NCBI GenBank assembly: GCA_044228875.1
Contig: JBGAUA010000104.1
Span: forward strand, 1-12,964
Direction of reading: 5' to 3'
Source of the DNA: Epilinea sp044228875
GTDB lineage: Bacteria; Chloroflexota; Anaerolineae; Epilineales; Epilineaceae
DNA length: 12,964 nt
Within the stretch, counting starts at the first letter, position 1, and each line of letters starts with the position of its first letter. The position numbers were made by a program, and so were the translations under genes. Below the pieces are notes generated by a model. It ran no database searches, was not told where the DNA came from, and saw only the letters and a list, made by a program, of their open reading frames with translations. Positions 1-9,343 of this stretch are shown one piece after another.

Positions 1-182
1 GGAAGGCCGCCTCGCTCGTAATCGATCTTACCAGGGGATTGCGCCATGACAGGCTGGAAACCAAGCAGCGCGAGCAACACGGCCAGAACGCCGAGTCCAC
101 TCGAACCGAATAGCCCGAAGGATTGGCGATTTGTCAGAGCTTTGTCGTTGGCGATGTGGTTCGCCCGCAGAGTCCTGACCAT
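1..182 (-). CDS. N-terminus of a secreted protein, cut by the left edge
   Basis: Read on the minus strand from the ATG at 182-180, the frame stays open for 60 codons to the window edge. The translation starts MVRTLRANHI and has a polar, basic first 20 residues, a hydrophobic core at about residues 24-42 (GLGVLAVLLALLGF) and a signal peptidase I-like site VMA|QS near residue 47. The mature part begins QSPGKIDYERGGL and then runs off the window. This is a convincing Sec signal peptide, so the product should be exported. The mature protein is too short to assign. An in-frame ATG at 239-237 would add 20 residues; the shorter start is preferred because the longer one gives an oversized n-region. 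Neither start has a clear Shine-Dalgarno sequence. The scaffold gap at 249-258 interrupts the upstream region. Same strand as the kinase gene at 411-1256, but 228 bases downstream of its stop, so co-transcription is uncertain. Confidence 0.55.
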   Translation of the reverse strand, partial: MVRTLRANHIANDKALTNRQSFGLFGSSGLGVLAVLLALLGFQPVMAQSPGKIDYERGGL

Positions 183-248
183 GGGATGCTGGGAATACAG
201 TCCAAATCGAGACGGCGGCTCATCACAAAGGTGTTTCATCCGCTTACT

Positions 249-258
249 NNNNNNNNNN
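249..258. other. Assembly gap (ten Ns)
   Basis: Ten undetermined bases. A run of exactly ten is usually a scaffold join of nominal length, so the true distance between the flanks, and even their adjacency, is not certain. The N run lies just upstream of the truncated secreted-protein gene and may hide its promoter or ribosome binding site. The flanking stretch 259-410 holds no convincing gene; it contains one short palindrome at 369-383. Confidence 0.95.
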
Positions 259-368
259 CTGGTCGACATCCTGAGAGGATAGCAGATCATCACCAGGAAT
301 CCCCCGCTTGTTTTCTGAGCCTCGACCACGCGATGCATCACTTCCTGAGCGCGGTGAGTTGACAGGGG

Positions 369-383
369 CAAACGAATCGTTTG
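369..383. promoter_or_regulatory. Short palindrome, possible operator
   Basis: CAAACGAATCGTTTG is a perfect inverted repeat of 7-base arms around one central base, in the noncoding stretch between the kinase stop (411) and the secreted-protein gene. Its size and symmetry suit binding by a dimeric regulator, and it lies upstream of the truncated gene on the minus strand. There is no second copy in the window and no clear promoter beside it. It could also be chance or a weak hairpin after the kinase gene, although no T-tract follows on either strand. Confidence 0.2.
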
Positions 384-410
384 ACGGGATCAATCCTGAG
401 TCCACGGGTC

Positions 411-1256
411 CTATCGACCATCTACATATCGGATTGCAGCGTCAATGTTCGTCTCCTCGGGCGCTGCCGCGTCCAACACCAGAACCTCCTCAGACCACGG
501 TGTGTAGCGCGCCTTCACCTTGAGGAAGTCCGGCCAGGTCACCTCGTAGCCGTCGGGAAGTCCGCGGCGGCGCGAAGCCAATCGCTCTCGGTGCGCCGTC
601 TCGTCCGAGCAGACACACTCAATGACCAGCCAGGCGGCTCCGTACTCTTCGGCCAGCGCGCGCCATTGATCCCGAACCGCGGTCGGGCCGACGACGCTGT
701 CGAGAATCACCGACTGGCCGAGCGCCATCTGCCGGCGGGCCAGGACCGTCAGCAGCTCATAACCGAGGAAGCCGATCCGTTCATGGCCGTTTGCAGTGCC
801 CAGTGAGCAGCGCAAGGTAGCGTCGAGCCAGTCCTTGGCGAAGACAGGCACTCCGATCGCCCGGCCCACGGCCTCGGCGATCGTGCTCTTGCCGGTCCCC
901 GGCAGGCCGGCGACGACCACAATGCATGATCTATTGCAGTCGTTCCGGCTGAGATTCCCCAGCTGAGTCCAACGCTCGATCACCCAGGCCCAGAAGTCCC
1001 TCCGCCGGCCCAGGCGCGGTGCCAAGCGCGGCCATTCGGCCGCCACCTGCTGCGGCGTCACATACTGCCACACCTGGTCGGGCCTGGCTTCGCGCAGCAG
1101 TCGGGCCAGCAGATCGAGGTGCTCGGGATAGTCGGTCGATGCCATGGCTTCGCGCAACTCGGCGACCGTGATGCGTCGGTCCCAAAAGATGGCAGGGTCA
1201 ACCGCTGCGCTTTCAGTCGCAGCAGGGCGGTTCGAATCCCCTTCCTCATCGCTCAT
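411..1256 (-). CDS. P-loop predicted kinase / AAA-type ATPase with extra N-terminal domain
   Basis: A 281-residue protein in two parts. Residues 1 to about 105 form a helical, charged region with Trp/Arg-rich motifs (LGRRRDFWAW at about 82-91) that I do not recognise. Residues 110-281 form a P-loop kinase domain: beta strand IVVVAG, Walker A GLPGTGKST at 117-125, a likely substrate segment FAKDWLDATL at 139-148, a Walker B-like strand SVILDSVVG at 182-190 (D186), and an Arg-rich lid HRERLASRRRG near 222-232. This order fits the broad 'predicted kinase' group (zeta toxin, Pnk and shikimate-kinase-like folds), which phosphorylates small molecules or nucleic acid ends; the substrate here is unknown. 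The start is the ATG at 1256, placed 17 bases after the metH stop, with a G-rich GGGGGA immediately upstream. The frame is open further upstream but only as an overlap with metH. The close spacing suggests co-transcription with metH. Function beyond ATP-dependent kinase is not claimed. Confidence 0.8.
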   Translation of the reverse strand: MSDEEGDSNRPAATESAAVDPAIFWDRRITVAELREAMASTDYPEHLDLLARLLREARPDQVWQYVTPQQVAAEWPRLAPRLGRRRDFWAWVIERWTQLGNLSRNDCNRSCIVVVAGLPGTGKSTIAEAVGRAIGVPVFAKDWLDATLRCSLGTANGHERIGFLGYELLTVLARRQMALGQSVILDSVVGPTAVRDQWRALAEEYGAAWLVIECVCSDETAHRERLASRRRGLPDGYEVTWPDFLKVKARYTPWSEEVLVLDAAAPEETNIDAAIRYVDGR

Positions 1257-1273
1257 TCCCCCACCGCCCCCAT

Positions 1274-5020
<3,747 letters not shown>

Positions 5021-5089
5021 AGGGCGGCTGCCTTTCCGTTGCGCGGGGAGGACGAGGACAGCGATCGCGGCTGCCCCTCTTGAACGACA

Positions 5090-5120
5090 ATTCTACGTGC
5101 AGGTCGGGCCGATGGGGCAA
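5090..5120 (-). promoter_or_regulatory. Candidate promoter for metH
   Basis: On the minus strand TTGCCC (5120-5115) and TAGAAT (5095-5090) resemble -35 and -10 boxes, but the 19-base spacing is longer than ideal. They sit between the palindromic element and the metH start, which leaves a leader of about 60-65 bases. The leader contains the 9-base direct repeat GGCAGCCGC twice (5075-5067 and 5032-5024), of unknown meaning. This is a weak prediction from box similarity only. Confidence 0.25.
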
Positions 5121-5137
5121 CCAGAGACAGGTGGGTA

Positions 5138-5293
5138 CGTAGGGGCGGGACCACCGGGCGTCAGGATCCGCCGCCAACATGACGACGCGTCCCGGCTGGC
5201 TCGCCCACGGTTCACGCCAGACCAGGGCGAGCCAGCCGGGACGGACCGTCCAGGTGAAGCCGGATCCCCACGCCCGGCGGTCCCGCCCCTACG
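5138..5293. repeat. 156-base nested palindromic element (MITE- or REP-like)
   Basis: The outer inverted repeat pairs 5138-5170 with 5261-5293, matching at 30 of 33 positions and starting CGTAGGGGCGGGACC. The inner one is perfect: GTCCCGGCTGGCTCGCCC (5189-5206) against its complement at 5225-5242, with an 18-base loop. The 18 bases between outer and inner arms are the same length on both sides and match at about half the positions, so the whole stretch is one symmetric palindrome. It has no coding capacity of note. The right terminus lies inside the end of mutS and provides its TAG stop (5291-5289). No flanking target duplication is evident. It would fold into a strong hairpin in the transcript and may end or protect the mutS message. 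The GTAGGGGCGGG terminus looks like a dispersed intergenic repeat, but only one copy is in this window. Confidence 0.75.
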
Positions 5294-8114
5294 ATGACCC
5301 GTCACCCGGGATCCACCCTCGCGCCTCCCTCCGCAGCGCATCCAGCATCACCAGCGCCTCCATCGGCGTCATCCCGTCCACCTCCAGCCGCCGTAGCCGC
5401 TCCAAGGCCGGATGCTCCTCCACGACCACACGCGGTGGCGCAGGCGGGCCGCCCAGGAAGGACAGTTGCCCCTTCGCCGCCGCCGGCAGGTCCGCGTCGG
5501 CCTGCGCGCTCGGCAGCGCGGTCGCCGGCCCCGCCGCTTCCAGGTCCGCCAGGATCTCCCAGGCGCGCTCGACCACCGGCCGCGGCAGGCCCGCCAGCTC
5601 GGCGACGTGGATGCCGTAGGATCGATCGGCCGCTCCCGGCAGTACCTGGTGCAGGAAGGCGATGCCGCGCGGCGTCTCCGCCACCGCCATGTGCAGGTTG
5701 CGCAGGCGCGACAGGCGATCCGCCAGCGAGGTGAGCTCATGGTAATGCGTAGCGAAGAGCGTGCGGGCCCCCAGGCGCGGATGGTCGTGGATGCGCTCCA
5801 CCACCGCCCAGGCGATGGCCATGCCGTCGTAGGTGCTGGTACCGCGGCCCAGCTCGTCCAGGATGATCAGCGAGCGCGGCGTGGCATGGTGCAGGATCTC
5901 GGCGGTCTCCACCATCTCCACCATGAAGGTGCTGCGCCCCGCGGCCAGTTCGTCCTGCGCCCCGATGCGGGTGAAGATGCGGTCGGCCAGGCCGATCCGC
6001 GCCGCCTCGGCGGGCACGAAGGAGCCCGTCTGGGCCAAGAGCAGGATGAGCGCCGCCTGCCGTCCCACCGTGCTCTTGCCGGCCATGTTGGGCCCCGTCA
6101 GCAGGACGATCTCCCCCGCACCCAGGCGCAGGTCGGTGGGCACGAAGCTGCCGGGAGGACGCAGGGCCTCGACCACCGGATGGCGGCCGCCCACGATCTC
6201 CAGCTCCCGGCTGTCATCCATGCGCGGCCGGCTGTAGCGGCGCCGCACCGCCACCTCGGCGAGGCCGGCCAGCAGGTCCAGCTCGGCGATGTCGATGGCG
6301 GCCCCGCGGATCAGCGCGGCCAAGGCGGCGACGGCGTCCACCAGCTCGCCGAAGAGCCGCCGCTCGATGGCCACGATGCGCTCCTCCGCGCTGAGCACTT
6401 CCTGCTCGCGGGCCTTCAACTCCGGCGTGACGTAGCGCTCCGCGCCGGTCAGGGTCTGGCGACGCTCGTAATCCGCCGGCACCAGCGCCGCGTTGGCGTT
6501 GGAGATGTTGATGGTGTAGCCGAAGACCCGGTTGTACGACACCTTCAGGCTCTTGATGCCCGTGCGCGCCCGTTCGCGGGCCTCCAGGCCCGCGATCCAG
6601 TCGCGGGCGCCGGCGGTGGCGGCCAGGATGGCGTCCAGTTCGGCATCGTAGCCCTCGCGCATCAGTCCCGGCAGGCCCAGGACGGCGGGCGGCTGGTCCA
6701 CCAACGCGGCGCGAACGCGCCGCAACAGGGCACCCAGGTCTTGCCGGCAGCGGCCGCGGAGGAGCGCAGGCAGGTCCGCGGCAGGTCCTGGCGCGGCGGC
6801 TGCTGGATCGGTCAGCGATCCCATCGGGTCGGCCGCGAGACTGGCCCCGTCCAGCAAGGCCGCCAGTTCCACCAGGACTTCCAGCCCCCTGGCCAGGCTC
6901 AACAGCTCGCGCGGGCCTCCGTAGCCCGCCAGGAGGCGGTTCAACAAGCGTTCGACGTCCGGCATGCCTTCCAGCCGCTGCCGCAAGGCCGCCCGCAAGC
7001 GCTCGTCGGCGGCCAGGGCGGCCACCGCGTCATGGCGCGCCGCGATGGCCGCCAGATCCAGCAGGGGCTGATCCAGCCAGGCCCGCAGGCGCCGGGCGCC
7101 CATGGCAGTGCAGGTCTCGTCCAACACGCCCAACAGCGTTCCCTGGCGCTTGTCGCCGCGCAAGGTCACCGAGATCTCCAGGTTGCGGCGCGTGGCCGCG
7201 TCCAGATGCAGGAAGGCGTCGGCCTGGTAGGTGGCCAGGCCTTGAATCTGGCGGGCTGCCGAACGCTGGGTCTCCATGAGGTAGGCCAGAGCCGCTCCGG
7301 CGGCGCCGGTGGCCAAGGGCAGCTGCTCGCAGCCATAGGCCGAGAGCGACACGGTGCCGAAATGCTCCAGGATCTGCCGCCGGGCGTTGTCGGGGTCGAA
7401 GCGCCAGGAGGAATACGGCATGAGCACGGTAGACAGATCGATGGCACGCAGGTCCTCCCGCAGCTCCGTCAACCGGCGGTGCTCGGATCCCGCATGCTCC
7501 GCGTGCAACAGCTCGGCCGGGCGCAGACGCGCGAGCTCGTCGAGAAGCCGCTGCCCGGCGGTGGACCCGCTCAGCTCGGTGCATAGAAAGTCGCCGGTGG
7601 TCGCGTCGATCAGGGCCAGTCCCAAGCGGTCGCCGGTCTCCCAGGACACCGCGGCCAACCAGTTGTTGGCCCGCGCCTCGAGCAGGTCGCCCTCCACCAA
7701 GGTGCCGGGTGTGACCACCCGCACCACCTCGCGGCCCATGATGGACCGCCCGCCCGTCGCTGCCGCTTGGGGCTGGCCCTGGGCGGCCGCCGGCTCCGGC
7801 GCGCGGCTCATCCGCGCCCGCTTCTCAGGCGCACCTTCGGCTCCGGTCTGCTCCACCAGCGCCACCTTGATGCCCCGCCGCACCAAGTGGGCGATGTAGC
7901 CGTCCACCGCGTGGTAGGGAACGCCGGCCATCGGGGCGCGCGCGCCCTGCTTCACCGGCCGGCTGGTGAGCGTGACCTCGCAGACCTCGGCCAGGCGCAC
8001 CGCGTCCTCGTTGAAGGCCTCGTAGAAATCGCCCAGCCGGAACAGCACCAGGCAGTCGGGATGCGCTTGCTTGATCTGCGCCCATTGGCGCATCATGGGG
8101 GTGTCGGCGGACAT
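5289..8114 (-). CDS. mutS: DNA mismatch repair protein MutS
   Basis: Recognises base mismatches and small loops in new DNA and, with ATP, passes the signal to MutL. The 941-residue protein has the full domain set. The mismatch-binding domain contains the Phe-x-Glu motif (F30-Y31-E32 in GDFYEAF). The connector, lever and clamp regions include FGYTINISNA at 531-540. The ATPase has Walker A TGPNMAGKST at 673-682, the segment DELAAGRSTFMVEM at 721-734, Walker B LIILDE ending at D753-E754, the loop GRGTSTYDG at 756-764 and H790 in FATHYHEL. A C-terminal helix-turn-helix dimerisation segment lies near 900-930. It is longer than E. coli MutS (853), partly from low-complexity Ala/Pro-rich insertions near 93-127 and 423-450. 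The ATG at 8114 is chosen because homology begins there; the open frame further upstream overlaps the divergent kinase gene. A TATACT box just 8 bases upstream suggests a leaderless transcript. The stop codon lies in the adjoining palindromic element. Confidence 0.98.
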   Translation of the reverse strand: MSADTPMMRQWAQIKQAHPDCLVLFRLGDFYEAFNEDAVRLAEVCEVTLTSRPVKQGARAPMAGVPYHAVDGYIAHLVRRGIKVALVEQTGAEGAPEKRARMSRAPEPAAAQGQPQAAATGGRSIMGREVVRVVTPGTLVEGDLLEARANNWLAAVSWETGDRLGLALIDATTGDFLCTELSGSTAGQRLLDELARLRPAELLHAEHAGSEHRRLTELREDLRAIDLSTVLMPYSSWRFDPDNARRQILEHFGTVSLSAYGCEQLPLATGAAGAALAYLMETQRSAARQIQGLATYQADAFLHLDAATRRNLEISVTLRGDKRQGTLLGVLDETCTAMGARRLRAWLDQPLLDLAAIAARHDAVAALAADERLRAALRQRLEGMPDVERLLNRLLAGYGGPRELLSLARGLEVLVELAALLDGASLAADPMGSLTDPAAAAPGPAADLPALLRGRCRQDLGALLRRVRAALVDQPPAVLGLPGLMREGYDAELDAILAATAGARDWIAGLEARERARTGIKSLKVSYNRVFGYTINISNANAALVPADYERRQTLTGAERYVTPELKAREQEVLSAEERIVAIERRLFGELVDAVAALAALIRGAAIDIAELDLLAGLAEVAVRRRYSRPRMDDSRELEIVGGRHPVVEALRPPGSFVPTDLRLGAGEIVLLTGPNMAGKSTVGRQAALILLLAQTGSFVPAEAARIGLADRIFTRIGAQDELAAGRSTFMVEMVETAEILHHATPRSLIILDELGRGTSTYDGMAIAWAVVERIHDHPRLGARTLFATHYHELTSLADRLSRLRNLHMAVAETPRGIAFLHQVLPGAADRSYGIHVAELAGLPRPVVERAWEILADLEAAGPATALPSAQADADLPAAAKGQLSFLGGPPAPPRVVVEEHPALERLRRLEVDGMTPMEALVMLDALRREARGWIPGDGSS

Positions 8115-8171
8115 GGCCGGGCAGTATACATCGGTCCGTCGTCCCCACCGCTCGCGCCGCCATCCCTCCAC
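8115..8171. promoter_or_regulatory. Divergent promoter region between mutS and the ROK kinase
   Basis: Only 57 bases separate the two start codons. Within them, AGTATACAT at 8123-8131 is the sole AT-rich spot in a GC-rich context. On the minus strand it reads TATACT (8128-8123), a 5/6 match to the -10 consensus, 8 bases before the mutS ATG. On the plus strand it reads TATACA (8125-8130), 41 bases before the kinase ATG. The palindromic GTATAC could therefore serve both directions. No good -35 box is visible on either strand, and no Shine-Dalgarno sequence precedes either start. Confidence 0.45.
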
Positions 8172-9167
8172 ATGCCCCAGCCATCGCCCGACAAGGGTCG
8201 CCCGAGCCCGTCCGACCGCCCGATCCTGGTCTTCGACCTGGGCGGCACCTGGCTGCGCGCCGGACTCGCGGATGCCAGCGGCCGCTTGCAGCGGCGGTGG
8301 CGACGTCCGACGCCGACGGAAGGACCGGACGCGGTCATCGCGGCGATGGTAGCAGCGGCACATGAACTGGATCCTGAACGGACGGCGGTCGGCATCGGCA
8401 TCGCCGCGCCGGGCCCCTTGGACCCGGCGGCGGGCATGGTGCTCACGATGCCCAACCTGCCTGGCTGGCGGGATCTGCCCTTGGCAGCCTTGCTCGCCAA
8501 AGCCCTCGGCCGACCCACGTGGCTGCACAACGACGCCAGCCTGGCGGCCCTCGGCGAGGCGCGGCTAGGCGCCGGCAGCGGCGCGGATCCGCTGGTCTAC
8601 TTTACGCTGAGCACCGGCATCGGCGGGGGCATCGTCAGCGGCGGCCGGCTCTTCGAGGGGCGGCACGGGTTGGCGGGGGAACTCGGCCACATCCTCCTGG
8701 ATCCCAAGGGTCCCGCCTGCGGCCTGGGGCATGCAGGCTGCCTGGAGGCCCTGGCCAGTGGCTCGGCCCTGGCGCGCCTGGCGCGGCGAGCGCTGGCCGC
8801 GGGGGAGATCCCGAGCGGCTCGCCGCTGGCGGCGATGGCCCGAGCCGCCGCCATCCCGCCCGACGCGGCCATGCTGGCCGCCGCCGCCCTGCAGAGCGAT
8901 GCCTGGGCCATCGCCGCCTGGCAGGACGCCGGGCAGGCCCTGGGCCGCGGCCTGGCCTCGATCATCAACACCTTGGACCCGGAGCGCATCGTCCTGGGCG
9001 GCGGACTCACGGCGGCTTGGGACCTGTGGGCCGGGGCGATGCACGAGGCCCTGGCCGAGAACGCCGTCACCTGGCCGGATCGCGCCTGCGACATCGTCCC
9101 GGCCGACCTCGGCGACGACGGCGGGTTGGTGGGAGCGGCGCTGTGGGTGGCGGAACGGCTGGGTTAG
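8172..9167 (+). CDS. ROK-family sugar kinase (glucokinase-like)
   Basis: A cytoplasmic ATP-dependent sugar kinase of 331 residues, the usual size for ROK enzymes; glucose is the likeliest substrate but related hexoses or N-acetyl sugars are possible. Seen in order: N-terminal phosphate-binding motif FDLGGTWLRAG at 21-31; GIAAPGPLD at 76-84; NLPGW at 95-99; HND at 119-121 with D121 as predicted catalytic base; the ROK signature region from STGIGGGIVSGG (147-158) through GELGH (169-173); and the zinc-site segment CGLGHAGCLEA at 183-193. In the usual C-x-C-G-x-x-G-C-x-E pattern the second Cys is replaced by L185, so one metal ligand appears lost. A C-terminal ATP-site strand ERIVLGGGLT lies at 271-280. 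There is no DNA-binding N-terminal domain, so it is an enzyme rather than a ROK repressor. The ATG at 8172 lacks a Shine-Dalgarno sequence. Transcribed divergently from mutS. Confidence 0.92.
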   Translation: MPQPSPDKGRPSPSDRPILVFDLGGTWLRAGLADASGRLQRRWRRPTPTEGPDAVIAAMVAAAHELDPERTAVGIGIAAPGPLDPAAGMVLTMPNLPGWRDLPLAALLAKALGRPTWLHNDASLAALGEARLGAGSGADPLVYFTLSTGIGGGIVSGGRLFEGRHGLAGELGHILLDPKGPACGLGHAGCLEALASGSALARLARRALAAGEIPSGSPLAAMARAAAIPPDAAMLAAAALQSDAWAIAAWQDAGQALGRGLASIINTLDPERIVLGGGLTAAWDLWAGAMHEALAENAVTWPDRACDIVPADLGDDGGLVGAALWVAERLG

Positions 9168-9216
9168 GACGGACGGGTCGCAACTCAGGGGTTAGGGCTG
9201 AAGGTGTGACAGAACG

Positions 9217-9246
9217 CATGGGCGCGGCTGGCGGACATCGCCCATG
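9217..9246 (+). other. Hairpin after the ROK kinase gene
   Basis: CATGGGCG (9217-9224) and CGCCCATG (9239-9246) form a perfect 8-base inverted repeat with a 14-base loop, 50 bases downstream of the kinase stop and upstream of the Rpn gene. No T-tract follows on either strand, so it is not a convincing intrinsic terminator. It could still pause polymerase or mark the end of a transcript. Nothing else was recognised in the 9168-9343 gap. Confidence 0.3.
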
Positions 9247-9343
9247 AACCCACCACTGGCGCAACCTCGTCGCAAACGCGGCGCCCACCCCCTTCCCATC
9301 GCCCCAACCGCCCCGTAAGCTCATGGCGGAGGCAAGCCCCGCC

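Noticed and set aside
5021..5137. Possible cobalamin or SAM riboswitch upstream of metH
   Set aside because: The leader is short and I could not find the conserved B12-box or SAM-I core elements; the dominant structure nearby is the palindromic element, which resembles neither.
5412..7586. A 724-codon open frame on the plus strand across mutS
   Set aside because: Opposite-strand shadow of mutS with low-complexity composition and no family motifs.
8115..8528. N-terminal extension of mutS by 138 codons
   Set aside because: The extension is antisense to the ROK kinase coding region and has Arg-rich nonsense composition. MutS homology starts at the ATG at 8114.
8172..9167. ROK transcriptional repressor
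   Set aside because: The protein lacks the N-terminal winged-helix domain of NagC or Mlc-type regulators and starts almost directly with the kinase phosphate loop.
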